Source of the DNA: Bacillus sp. J37 | Lineage (GTDB): Bacteria; Bacillota; Bacilli; Bacillales; Bacillaceae | Length of the DNA: 51,924 bases | Assembly: GCF_000518865.1 (NCBI RefSeq) | Contig: NZ_JAEK01000035.1 | Coordinates: forward strand, 1-51,924 | Direction of reading: 5' to 3' | Shown here: positions 24,214 through 32,848 of the stretch, piece by piece | Numbering within the stretch: the first letter of the stretch is position 1 | Layout: every line of letters starts with the position of its first letter | Position numbers and translations under genes: made by a program | The notes under the pieces: generated by a model | What the model was told of the DNA's origin: nothing | What the model saw: only the letters and a program-made list of their open reading frames with translations | Databases searched by the model: none

Positions 24214-25572
24214 ATGATGGATGATTTAGTTTTAGCACGTTCACTGTTCGGAACAACCATGGGTTTTCATATTATTTTTGCAACACTGGGGGTTGGGCTT
24301 CCCTTAATGATATTATGTGCGGAGCTGCTTTTCCAAAAAACAAAGGACCAGGATTATGCCGTCATGGCTAAACGTTGGACAAAAGGTCAAGCTGTTCTAT
24401 TAGGCGTTGCTATACCTACAGGAACAATTGCCGGTGTTCAACTTGCATTATTGTGGCCGGGCTTTATGGAGGTTATTGGTAGAGTTATGTCCTTACCATT
24501 TCAAATTGAGATATATGCCTTTTTTATAGAAGCCTTGTTTATGTCTATTTATGTATATGCCGCTGATCGTATTTCACCTAAAATGCGGATTTTTAGTGTC
24601 ACACTTGTCCTTATTGGAGCTAGTGCCTCAGCTGTATTAATTACAAATGTTCATGCCTTTGAAGGAACTCCTGCAGGGTTTCGAATTGAAAACGGAGAAA
24701 TTGTTGATGTCGATCCATGGGCGGCTTTTTTTAATCCAAGCTTCTTTATTTCAGCTGCACATGTTGCAGTTTCGGCCTACATGACCGGTGCATTTATGAT
24801 TAGTACGATTGCCGCTTTTAAAATGTTAAAAAACAAGCGTAACGAACGAGTCTATCTTTTTCATCGCAAGGCTCTCATGCTTAGCTTGATTGTTGGTGGG
24901 ATTTTTTCTCTTTTAACTGCTCTTAATGGTCACGAATCCGCACAAATGCTCCATGAATATCAGCCGGAAAAACTCGCTGCAGCAGAGGGTCTTTTTGAAA
25001 CCCAGGACCATGCTCCATTAGCTATCGGGGGGTTCACCGATCGCGAGACACAGGAAATAAAATTCGCAATTGAAATACCATGGGCCTTAAGCTTTCTTGC
25101 AGCCAATAGCTTTGATACAGTTGTCATTGGCTTAAATGACTTTCCAGAAGAATATTGGCCACCGTTATTTGTTCATACATTATTCAATGGTATGGTACTC
25201 ATCGGCAGCTTTCTCATATTTTTATCGATCGCCGGATTTATTTGGCATAAATTCTTAAAGAAACAGCATTTCCCAAAACTATTTATGTATGCTTTCGTCA
25301 TTGCAGGTCCTCTCTCTCTCCTTTCCATTGAGTTCGGTTGGATATTTGCTTGTACAGGGAGGCAGCCATGGGTTATCTACCGAATATTAGCGACTGAAGA
25401 TGTGGTCACAGGCTCTACCCAAATCGGAATTTTATTTTTACTCTTTTCACTTATTTATGTTATTTTAGCAATTGCTGTTTTGGCCGTTCTAAAATATTAT
25501 TTCAAACGTCATCCTGTTGAGCACGAGCTTGACGGTGGAAACCTACAGCAAAATCCTGTAAGTATTACCTAA
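24214..25572 (+). CDS. ythA: Cytochrome bd-type quinol oxidase subunit I (YthA)
   Basis: A 452-aa CydA-family subunit with about nine transmembrane helices. Conserved features: H19 in MGFHIIF (haem ligand side), the helix around ALLWPGFMEVIG, NGHESAQ before the short Q-loop, and the GRQPW motif near 390. The short Q-loop groups it with the cyanide-insensitive/YthA branch rather than the CydAB of E. coli. It reduces O2 using menaquinol, matching the men operon in this window. Two adjacent ATGs are possible starts; the choice changes one residue. Confidence 0.9.
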   Translation: MMDDLVLARSLFGTTMGFHIIFATLGVGLPLMILCAELLFQKTKDQDYAVMAKRWTKGQAVLLGVAIPTGTIAGVQLALLWPGFMEVIGRVMSLPFQIEIYAFFIEALFMSIYVYAADRISPKMRIFSVTLVLIGASASAVLITNVHAFEGTPAGFRIENGEIVDVDPWAAFFNPSFFISAAHVAVSAYMTGAFMISTIAAFKMLKNKRNERVYLFHRKALMLSLIVGGIFSLLTALNGHESAQMLHEYQPEKLAAAEGLFETQDHAPLAIGGFTDRETQEIKFAIEIPWALSFLAANSFDTVVIGLNDFPEEYWPPLFVHTLFNGMVLIGSFLIFLSIAGFIWHKFLKKQHFPKLFMYAFVIAGPLSLLSIEFGWIFACTGRQPWVIYRILATEDVVTGSTQIGILFLLFSLIYVILAIAVLAVLKYYFKRHPVEHELDGGNLQQNPVSIT

Positions 25573-25592
25573 TCTAAAAGAGGTGGAACAAT

Positions 25593-26633
25593 ATGACCGC
25601 AGATTCGTTACTCGCAATCACTGTACTATGGGGATTCGTTTTTATCTATGCTGTAATGGCAACGATGGATTTTGGAGCAGGCTTTTGGTCGATGATTTAT
25701 ATTAATAAAGAAAAAACAAATGCAACCAACATCGCAAACCGTTATCTATCACCAACTTGGGAAGTAACCAATGTTTTTATTGTTGCGATTGTTATTGCAC
25801 TTGTCAGCTTTTTTCCTGGCGCCACCTTTATACTTGGAACAGTATTATTGATTCCAGGAAGTTTCATTTTAATTTTGCTGGCACTGCGCAGTGGATTTTT
25901 AGTATTTTCTCATATAGCAAAGGATTATGAAAAGGGGCTAACTTACGTTTCAGGAATATCCGGATTTATTATACCTGCCCTTCTTATGCTTGTTTTACCT
26001 ATTACTCATGGTGGTTATATAGAGCAAATGAATGAAGTTCATCAACTAAACTTTGCAGCGTTGTTTACTAGCCCGAATATATATGCCTTTATGGGGTTTG
26101 CCATAAGTAGCACACTTTTTTTATCATCATTATTATTAGCTGATTACTCGAATGTTGCAGATGAACTGGAAGCATATCGGGTTTATCGAAGAGATGCCCT
26201 GATCCTAGGTCCCATCTCATTGTTAATGGCCTTTTTGATCATGATTACTCTACGGATTGAAGCAAATTGGTTATATACAAATATGCTTGACTATTTGCCA
26301 TTTTTAATCGGGTCTGTTCTTCTTTTTATCCTTGCAGGTGCTGCACTATTCATTCCCTCGGCGAGACATAAGGGACGAATTGGACGCCCAAGACTTGCAG
26401 TTATCGCAGTAACTATACAATATCTCCTAGCGAGTTATGCATACGGAAGGGCCCATTTACCATATATGATTTATCCTGATGTAACTATTGAATCCGGCTT
26501 TACACACCCAAATACATTTAGAGCTTTATTTGTAACATATATTGTAGGTTTTCTTATTTTATTTCCAGGGTTTGTTTACTTTTGGAAGCTGTTTATGAAG
26601 GATAAGCGCTATTTAAAGCAAAATGAATCATAG
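25593..26633 (+). CDS. ythB: Cytochrome bd-type quinol oxidase subunit II (YthB)
   Basis: A 346-aa CydB-family subunit with about eight to nine hydrophobic helices, beginning with the family-typical FVFIYAVMATMDFGAGFW and NRYLSPTWEVTNVF segments. AGAGGTGG precedes the ATG and the gene starts 20 nt after ythA, so the two are co-translated. It forms the oxidase with YthA in the cytoplasmic membrane. Confidence 0.9.
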   Translation: MTADSLLAITVLWGFVFIYAVMATMDFGAGFWSMIYINKEKTNATNIANRYLSPTWEVTNVFIVAIVIALVSFFPGATFILGTVLLIPGSFILILLALRSGFLVFSHIAKDYEKGLTYVSGISGFIIPALLMLVLPITHGGYIEQMNEVHQLNFAALFTSPNIYAFMGFAISSTLFLSSLLLADYSNVADELEAYRVYRRDALILGPISLLMAFLIMITLRIEANWLYTNMLDYLPFLIGSVLLFILAGAALFIPSARHKGRIGRPRLAVIAVTIQYLLASYAYGRAHLPYMIYPDVTIESGFTHPNTFRALFVTYIVGFLILFPGFVYFWKLFMKDKRYLKQNES

Positions 26634-26702
26634 ATCCATGTATAAGAATGACATTTTGGTAAAAAATAAAAACGATATCATTGCGTTAGGGGGAAATGAA
26701 TA

Positions 26703-26888
26703 ATGAAGGAAAGCCTTATTGAGTCATTTCGTCATGAAGTTAAACATTCTAATGCAGATTCTTTTCCTATGTTTGTCGATTCTTTTACAAATTTATGGGA
26801 TTATGAATTTGGTTCATTAGATGATCTTCCACAGGACGTGGATGAGTTAGTAGCTGATCGCGCAATTGAATATGGGTTAATGGAATAA
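26703..26888 (+). CDS. Small acidic protein, 61 aa, unknown function
   Basis: An acidic 61-aa protein with an aromatic-rich middle (DSFTNLWDYEFGSLDDLP) and no membrane segment. The ATG has a G-rich site (AGGGGG) 8 nt upstream. It follows ythB by 69 nt on the same strand and is closed by a strong terminator, so it is probably the last gene of the oxidase transcript. I do not recognise the family. Confidence 0.65.
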   Translation: MKESLIESFRHEVKHSNADSFPMFVDSFTNLWDYEFGSLDDLPQDVDELVADRAIEYGLME

Positions 26889-26918
26889 AAACATAATGAT
26901 GTTGTTTAATACTTAATC

Positions 26919-26948
26919 ATCCCGGCATTAATGCCGGGATTTCTTTTT
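26919..26948 (+). terminator. Terminator after the ythAB unit
   Basis: A perfect 10-bp stem (ATCCCGGCAT / ATGCCGGGAT) with a 2-nt apex, followed by TTCTTTTT. Confidence 0.9.
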
Positions 26949-26993
26949 AGGTTATTTTCGTAAACTTTGTTGATGTGCACGAAGATTGAGATG

Positions 26994-27123
26994 GTTGATA
27001 GGAGCTCCAGGCTGCTCCCTTTCCGTTGGTGAGCATGAGCCCCCTCCTCATCGCTAAGCGCCTGCGGTGTCTCACCTGTCCATTAGCTCCCACAGGAGTC
27101 TCGCGCCTTCCGATCCTATCAAC
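26994..27123. repeat. 130-bp intergenic element with 10-bp terminal inverted repeats
   Basis: The ends are GTTGATAGGA (26994-27003) and TCCTATCAAC (27114-27123), perfect inverted repeats. The GC-rich interior, read on the minus strand, contains GAAGGCGCGAGACTCCTG, GACAGGTGAGAC and GCAGGCGCTTAGCG. It resembles a GC-rich dispersed repeat that I recall from many Bacillaceae intergenic regions. No coding potential. Confidence 0.8.
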
Positions 27124-27157
27124 TTACATAGATTTTTTCAAAGTACATATAAAACAA

Positions 27158-28063
27158 TCAACTTTGGAAAAGATTCTTTTTTGATGTAGTCTTTGAAAGC
27201 TTTTTCTGTGCTCGTTTTTTTGCTACTAGACCATGCTTTGGAGAAAATAAGAAGGCTAGAGCGAAAAGGACTCCTGTAGAAGTTGCCATAGCACCTGCTA
27301 TTGACACATTAAGAATAGTAGCCATGTAATATCCACTTATCGCCGAAAACACACCAATACCGGCACTAATAAAGAGCATGTTGATCAATTTATCTGTTAG
27401 CAAATAAGCTGTTGATGCCGGAACAATGAGCATAGCAACTACTAGTATTGCCCCAACACTATCAAAGGAGGCGACAGTTGTTATCGATAACATTCCCATT
27501 TGCAAATAATGAATAAACAGAACAGGGATTCCAATTGCAACAGCCATTTCCGGATCAAATGAGCTAATTTTAAATTCTTTGTAAAAGAAGATGATGATAA
27601 GCAGGTTGACTATAAAAACAAAAGATAAAAGCCAGACTGCTTTTGGCCCTAATTCCATCCCATTCCATTCCACTGTATCCCAAGGAATAAATGTGATCTC
27701 CCCCATCAATGCATGGTCTACATCTAGATGAATATTTCCTGCAAACAACGACAGCAGAATGACCCCGATTGCAAAAAGTGATGTAAACACAATTCCAATT
27801 GCAGCATCGCCCTGAACCCCTTTTCCACTTAACACCTGTACAAGCAATGCTGTTAACAACCCAACTACTATTGCACCGATTAATAATGAAGGACCATCTA
27901 AACTGCGGCTTACTAAATATCCGCCAACAATACCCAATAAAACAGTATGTGAGATCGCATCCGCTAACATCGCCATTTTTCTTAATACGAGAAAACAACC
28001 AATCATCGCACAAGTAATACCTACTAATGAACCAGTGATGATAATCCATGCATCATAAGTCAT
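27158..28063 (-). CDS. mntD: Manganese ABC transporter permease MntD
   Basis: A 301-aa ABC-3 family permease with about eight to nine helices and the conserved mid-protein sequence KEFKISSFDPEMAVAIGIP that precedes the metal-transport core. It overlaps the end of mntC by 11 nt. Together with MntC it forms the membrane channel fed by MntA and powered by MntB. Same gene order as B. subtilis mntABCD (ytgABCD). The Lys-rich tail (KKRAQKKLSKTTSKKN) is cytosolic. Confidence 0.9.
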   Translation of the reverse strand: MTYDAWIIITGSLVGITCAMIGCFLVLRKMAMLADAISHTVLLGIVGGYLVSRSLDGPSLLIGAIVVGLLTALLVQVLSGKGVQGDAAIGIVFTSLFAIGVILLSLFAGNIHLDVDHALMGEITFIPWDTVEWNGMELGPKAVWLLSFVFIVNLLIIIFFYKEFKISSFDPEMAVAIGIPVLFIHYLQMGMLSITTVASFDSVGAILVVAMLIVPASTAYLLTDKLINMLFISAGIGVFSAISGYYMATILNVSIAGAMATSTGVLFALAFLFSPKHGLVAKKRAQKKLSKTTSKKNLFQS

Positions 28064-29375
28064 TTATCATCATCCTCCGATCACTAATTGCTGACTCGGG
28101 CAATAATAATGGTACACGATCATGAATGCGCAAGAGCCTCAACAGCTGATCCTTTGGTTCATTTGAGATAGATGCTAAATGAAGATCCTCTCTCGTTTTA
28201 AGCTCAAGGTGAGCAAACTCCATTTCATGCATTAAATACATTTCATACAAACGCTGTTGCAGGACAAGTTCAAATCCAGCTTCAATCCCCTTATCTGTTA
28301 ACATCCATTTCCCTGTCTTCGCTCTGCTAATGTACTCTTTCTTTTCCAACACACTTATCGCATATTGAAAAAGGCTCGATGAAACCTTACGTTTTATAAG
28401 AATTTCATCTTCTGTAATGTCACCAAGGTTTCCCCCTTCTGCAACATCATAAAAGCTTAGAAATATTTGTTCTACCGCTGTTCTTTTTCTAAGGGACAAT
28501 AGTTTAATGGCCTTAGCAAGTAACCCCCGCTTTGGTGAAAACACTAATGAAATGATAAACATGATCGTAGCAGCCACAATAATAAGTGGGCCTGTTGCCA
28601 TTCCTTCCATAATCGTACTCAATAATGTACCCATTACACCGGAAAAACCGCCAATAAAACCTGAAATAATGATCATGGAACTTAATTTCTCAGTCCAATA
28701 CCTTGCACTAATGGCCGGAGTGATAAGCATAGCCGCCATTAATACAACTCCAACTGTTTGTAATCCGATGACTACGGAACAGACAATTAATAAAAGTAGT
28801 AGACCATTAAAAAATGCAGACGGTATTCCAATTCCTTTTGCAAATTGAGGATCAAATGTAAGTAACTTAAACTCCTTATAAAAGATAGCAGTTATTGCTA
28901 ATAATATGAAGGCAATCATCATAATTAATTGAACATCAGCCCCTACCATGGAAGCTGCCTGCCCAAAAATAAAGTCATCCAGCCCACTTTGATTTCCTGC
29001 ACCATTATGCTGAATATAGGTTAGAAGAACAATTCCAAATCCAAAAAATACAGAAATAATAATCCCAAGAGCAGAATCTTCTTTTATTCTTGAATGGTTA
29101 ATCATCACTTGAATGATAAAAGAAGATATTAACCCTGCAACCACTGCACCGATTAAAAACCAAATCAGTGATTTGGAACCATATAGTAAATAGGCGATAC
29201 AAACTCCCGGTAATGCTGAATGTGCCATGGCATCTCCTATTAAGCTCTGCTTTCTTAATAATGTAAAGCTCCCAACAACGCCACTGGTCATTCCTAGGAG
29301 CATTGTACCAAGTAAAACCCATTGGGTATTAGGATTTTGAAGTTGTAACATAAGTTCTCCAAGCATTTCCTTCAC
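28053..29375 (-). CDS. mntC: Manganese ABC transporter permease MntC with C-terminal winged-helix-like domain
   Basis: A 440-aa protein. Residues about 1-285 are an ABC-3 permease (KEFKLLTFDPQFAKGIGIP is the counterpart of the MntD motif). Residues about 300-440 form a soluble cytosolic extension with a winged-helix look (GGNLGDITEDEILIKRK, LEKKEYISRAKTGKWMLTDKGIE), resembling DtxR/MntR-type domains. B. subtilis MntC has the same long form, so this is a family trait and not a new fusion. A sensing or gating role is plausible but unproven. Confidence 0.9.
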   Translation of the reverse strand: MKEMLGELMLQLQNPNTQWVLLGTMLLGMTSGVVGSFTLLRKQSLIGDAMAHSALPGVCIAYLLYGSKSLIWFLIGAVVAGLISSFIIQVMINHSRIKEDSALGIIISVFFGFGIVLLTYIQHNGAGNQSGLDDFIFGQAASMVGADVQLIMMIAFILLAITAIFYKEFKLLTFDPQFAKGIGIPSAFFNGLLLLLIVCSVVIGLQTVGVVLMAAMLITPAISARYWTEKLSSMIIISGFIGGFSGVMGTLLSTIMEGMATGPLIIVAATIMFIISLVFSPKRGLLAKAIKLLSLRKRTAVEQIFLSFYDVAEGGNLGDITEDEILIKRKVSSSLFQYAISVLEKKEYISRAKTGKWMLTDKGIEAGFELVLQQRLYEMYLMHEMEFAHLELKTREDLHLASISNEPKDQLLRLLRIHDRVPLLLPESAISDRRMMINDL

Positions 29376-29430
29376 TCCTATTTTTCTAAAGGGGTATTCC
29401 CTAAAATATCAATTTCCCTTATTGGTGTAT

Positions 29431-30180
29431 TTATTTCCCTTCAACTACTACAGATTGTTCTTGTAGAAATGTAAGTTTTCCACCATAGGTTTTTTGCAGA
29501 TTATGGATTGTAAAGGTCTCTTTCGTTGGGCCAAAAGCAATCTTTCTCATGTTTAATAGAAGAACCCAATCAAAGTACTCTTCTACCGTTTGTAAGTCAT
29601 GATGAACAACGAGAACAGTCTTGCCTTTCGCTTTTAATTCATTTAACAGAGCAATGATCGCCTTCTCAGTTGCTGCATCTACTCCTACAAACGGTTCATC
29701 CATAAAGTAAACATCAGCATCCTGTGCTAAAGCTCTTGCTAAAAATACCCTTTGTTGTTGCCCGCCGGAAAGCTGGCTTATTTGTCTATTTTCAAATTCA
29801 AGCATTCCTACCTTTTTTAAACACTCTTTTGCAAAGTCTACATCCTTTTTACCGGGACGTTTAAACCAACCGACATGCCCATATCTCCCCATTAGTACAA
29901 CATCAAGGGCATCAGTTGGAAAGTCCCAATCAACAGAGCCTCGCTGCGGAACATATCCTACGCGTTTACGCTGCTTTTTATATTGTTCACCAAAGATAAT
30001 CACTTCACCGGATGCAGTTGGGATTAAGCCTAAGACCCCTTTAATTAAGGTAGATTTACCGGCCCCGTTAGGCCCGATAATTCCAATTAATTTTCCTTCC
30101 GGAACTTCAAAAGTTACTTCCTGTAAAACAGGTTTTTGGTGATAAGCTATTGTTAAATTTTCAACTGTAACAGGATTCAT
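29431..30180 (-). CDS. mntB: Manganese ABC transporter ATPase MntB
   Basis: A 249-aa ABC ATPase of the metal-import (ZnuC/MntB) group. Walker [10 protein letters not shown] is near 36-44, signature LSGGQQQR near 140, Walker [10 protein letters not shown] near 159 and the H-loop LVVHHD near 195. It lies 55 nt before mntC and 121 nt after mntA, with an RNA hairpin in the mntA-mntB gap. Confidence 0.92.
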   Translation of the reverse strand: MNPVTVENLTIAYHQKPVLQEVTFEVPEGKLIGIIGPNGAGKSTLIKGVLGLIPTASGEVIIFGEQYKKQRKRVGYVPQRGSVDWDFPTDALDVVLMGRYGHVGWFKRPGKKDVDFAKECLKKVGMLEFENRQISQLSGGQQQRVFLARALAQDADVYFMDEPFVGVDAATEKAIIALLNELKAKGKTVLVVHHDLQTVEEYFDWVLLLNMRKIAFGPTKETFTIHNLQKTYGGKLTFLQEQSVVVEGK

Positions 30181-30251
30181 CCATTACACCAACCTTACTT
30201 TTCATATTCATAGAATAATCGTTTAATCTACATATCTAGTAAAAATACAAC

Positions 30252-30288
30252 GATAGCTAAGAATAGATGCAAACCTGTCCTTAGCTAC
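30252..30288 (-). other. Hairpin in the mntA-mntB gap
   Basis: TAGCTAAG / CTTAGCTA is an 8-bp inverted repeat around an 18-20-nt loop. On the mnt-coding strand it is not followed by a good T-run, so it is more likely an mRNA-stabilising or processing hairpin that sets the MntA:MntB ratio than a full terminator. Confidence 0.5.
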
Positions 30289-30300
30289 ATGCTCTTTTTT

Positions 30301-31251
30301 TTATTTTAAAGAAGATACAATCGTGTCAACATTATGTTTGAACATACCGATGTATGTTCCCTCTTCTGTTCCTTCCTCGCCCATTGCATCAGAGAAAAGT
30401 TCACCACCGATGACAACTTCGTGACCTTGTTTTTTTGCACCTTCTACTACAGCACTAATTGACTTTTCCGATATACTACTTTCAATGAAGACTGCTTTGA
30501 TGTTTGAATCTACTAATGTATCAACAAGACTTTGAACATCCTTTAAACCGTATTCCGAGTCAGTACTTAGCCCTTGTAAACCCATTACTTCTAAATCATA
30601 TGCATGACCGAAATATTTGAATGCATCATGTGCTGTAACAAGGACACGACCCTCTTTGGGAATTGTTTGAATTTGTTCCTTAGCATATTGGTCCATTTCT
30701 TCTAATTCTTGTTTGTAATTTGCTGCATTTTCTTTAAATAATTCTTCATTTTCCGGAGAATGCTTTGTTAATTCTTCCTCTACAGAATCAACTGCATGAA
30801 TCCAAGCTTGGATATTAAACCAAACGTGTGGGTCGTGAGCGTTTGAATCATCATCTGCTGTTAGAAGCATATCCTCTGGAATTGTTTCCCCAGCAGCTAC
30901 TATTGTTTTATCTTCTGACATTTTTTTGAAAATCTCTCCCATCTTACCTTCTAGATGAAGTCCATTATAAAAGATCATGTCAGCATCATTTAGTTTTTTA
31001 ATATCACCTTGAGAAGCTTGGTAGAGGTGTGGATCAACTCCTGGCCCCATTAATGAAGTCACTTCTACTTGATCTCCACCTACATTCTTGACTACGTCTG
31101 CAACTTGACCCGTTGTGGTTGTCACTTGGATTGTTTCACTAGAACTCTCATTTCCATCGTTTGAATCTCCACTTCTTTGACCACTGCCACATGCCGTTAA
31201 TAGAAATACTGTTAAAATACTGATTCCTACACCTGCCAACCATTTTTTCAC
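30301..31251 (-). CDS. mntA: Manganese-binding lipoprotein MntA
   Basis: A 316-aa cluster A-I solute-binding lipoprotein; the lipobox ends at Cys21 (LLTAC). Metal-site residues: His in PHLYQ (near 75), His in DPHVWF (near 140), Glu/Asp later (FIESSIS, FSDAMGEEG). It lacks the His-rich loop of the zinc binder at 23018, consistent with manganese. I choose the GTG at MKKWLAG because GGAGGA lies 7 nt upstream; the longest frame begins within that site. First gene of mntABCD; an MntR-like box lies about 130 nt upstream. Confidence 0.92.
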   Translation of the reverse strand: MKKWLAGVGISILTVFLLTACGSGQRSGDSNDGNESSSETIQVTTTTGQVADVVKNVGGDQVEVTSLMGPGVDPHLYQASQGDIKKLNDADMIFYNGLHLEGKMGEIFKKMSEDKTIVAAGETIPEDMLLTADDDSNAHDPHVWFNIQAWIHAVDSVEEELTKHSPENEELFKENAANYKQELEEMDQYAKEQIQTIPKEGRVLVTAHDAFKYFGHAYDLEVMGLQGLSTDSEYGLKDVQSLVDTLVDSNIKAVFIESSISEKSISAVVEGAKKQGHEVVIGGELFSDAMGEEGTEEGTYIGMFKHNVDTIVSSLK

Positions 31252-31384
31252 CTTTTTCTCCTCCATTCACTTTTTTATGATGAAACGTTAGAACTTCTCC
31301 TAGGTCAAAAGTAGTCTATGTTGTTTTTTTAGGATGCGTGCCATTTTTTTTACTATTATCACCTTTTATTCATATAACTAAAAA

Positions 31385-31401
31385 AGTTTCCTTAGTGCAA
31401 C
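31385..31401 (-). promoter_or_regulatory. mntA: Putative MntR operator of mntABCD
   Basis: On the minus strand GTTGCACTAAGGAAACT resembles the Bacillus MntR operator (TTTGCNNNAGGGAAAC-type sites of mntA and mntH). Its position upstream of mntA supports manganese-responsive repression. The exact promoter elements are not clear. Confidence 0.6.
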
Positions 31402-31446
31402 AATAAAGCATTATAAAATTTATGTCAACTATGTTTTCACGATTAG

Positions 31447-31490
31447 AAAATCATCAGCTTCCACCAAGAATGGTGGAAGCTGATGATTTT
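31447..31490. terminator. 19-bp perfect hairpin (AAGAAT-loop family)
   Basis: The arms at 31447-31465 and 31472-31490 pair perfectly over 19 bp around an AAGAAT loop. It lies between the mntA promoter and the menC terminator. The outer A/T ends make it a terminator in either direction. It shares loop and architecture with the hairpin after ytoA. Confidence 0.75.
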
Positions 31491-31524
31491 CCTTATACTT
31501 AATATTGTTTATTTTTTATCAGTA

Positions 31525-31570
31525 CAAAAAAAAGGATAACTTCCTATATAAATGATAGGCCAGTTATCCT
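31525..31570 (-). terminator. men operon terminator after menC
   Basis: On the minus strand AGGATAACT / AGTTATCCT (31570-31562 and 31541-31533), extended by an inner CCTAT/ATAGG pair, is followed by nine T. It ends the menFDHBEC transcript. Confidence 0.88.
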
Positions 31571-31738
31571 AATTGAGCAGAAAGAGAAACTTCACTTATA
31601 TGATTTGTTTTCTTTCAGTGTAAAGTATACGGTTTTTAAAAAAATTTTTAAAATCATGATTTTTCATTTATACAGTCAATTCATAAATGAAAATCAGTTT
31701 TTCACTTAGATAACATTCAATTTTAGAAATACAAAAGT

Positions 31739-32848
31739 CTATTTTGTTAGTGTAGTTACTGAAGAGGTGTATTTCTTTAAAACTTCTCTGTTAATGTCAA
31801 AGCCTATTCCCGGTCCAGCAGGGACAGGGATTTTGCCTTTTACTGTTTTTATTTCCGGTAAAACGATGTCTTGTTCCCAATATCTGGAGAATGAAGAGAT
31901 GTCACCTGGAATTGTAAAGTTTGGTAATGATGCTAACGCAATATTGTGTGCACGGGATATACTTGTTTCCAACATTCCGCCACACCACATGGAAATTCCA
32001 TTTTCCTGACATAAATCATGAATTTTCTTTGATTCTGTTAACCCACCGACACGACCGGGTTTAATGTTCATTATTTTACAGCTGCCAAGTTCAATCGCTT
32101 TTCTCGCATCTTCACTTGTTACTATGCTTTCATCTAAACAAATTGGAGTTGTTATATTCTCTTGAAGCTTTGCATGATCAATAATATCATCTGCTGCCAA
32201 AGGCTGTTCAATCATCATTAAGTTAAATTGATCAAGCTCTTTTAAGTGATCAAGATCATCTAACGTATAAGCTGAATTGGCATCAGCCATTAATGGAAGA
32301 TCTGGAAACGTCTTTCGGATTTCTTGCAACAGTTGAATGTCCTGTGCAGGTGAAATCTTTATTTTAAATCGTTTGTATCCCTCTTCATGGTAACGGGAAA
32401 TTTGGTCAATCATACTTGAAATTGAAGTAATACCAACGACAACTCCACATTCTATCTCGTTTCTTGACCCTCCTAAAGCGGATGATAAAGAGATGTTTTT
32501 CTTTTTAGCATAAATATCCCATATGGCTCCTTCGAGAGAAGCTTTGGCCATTTGATTTCGTTTCACTTTATGAAAAATGAACTGCAGTTCCTCCGGATGT
32601 TCAAATGGTTGAGAAATTGTTAATGGAACCAAAATATCTTTTAACAGATGAAAACATGTTGAAGTCGTTTCCTCTGTATACCAGGGAGTTGAAAATGCTA
32701 CTACTTCTCCCCATCCGCTTATTCCTTCAGAATCCATAACCTCTACTAATATACTGTCACGGTCTGTTACATGGCCTATGCTTGATGTAAATGGGTTTTT
32801 TAACGTTTGCGTAATATGGTGTAGTGTTACTTTTTCTATTTTGATCAT
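31739..32848 (-). CDS. menC: o-Succinylbenzoate synthase
   Basis: A 369-aa enolase-superfamily enzyme that dehydrates SHCHC to o-succinylbenzoate in menaquinone synthesis. Catalytic features: the KxK motif K162/K164 (FKIKIS), metal ligands D189 (ADAN), E214 (IEQP) and D239 (LDES), and the general-acid lysine in MNIKPGRVGG. Belongs to the Bacillus MenC/NSAR-like branch, some members of which also racemise N-acylamino acids. Last gene of the operon; its ATG overlaps the menE stop (ATGA). Confidence 0.93.
   Translation of the reverse strand: MIKIEKVTLHHITQTLKNPFTSSIGHVTDRDSILVEVMDSEGISGWGEVVAFSTPWYTEETTSTCFHLLKDILVPLTISQPFEHPEELQFIFHKVKRNQMAKASLEGAIWDIYAKKKNISLSSALGGSRNEIECGVVVGITSISSMIDQISRYHEEGYKRFKIKISPAQDIQLLQEIRKTFPDLPLMADANSAYTLDDLDHLKELDQFNLMMIEQPLAADDIIDHAKLQENITTPICLDESIVTSEDARKAIELGSCKIMNIKPGRVGGLTESKKIHDLCQENGISMWCGGMLETSISRAHNIALASLPNFTIPGDISSFSRYWEQDIVLPEIKTVKGKIPVPAGPGIGFDINREVLKKYTSSVTTLTK

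Noticed and set aside
27570-28049. A 159-aa minus-strand frame overlapping mntD.
   Set aside because: It is a Cys/Trp/Tyr-rich shadow in another frame of mntD, which has a clear permease sequence.
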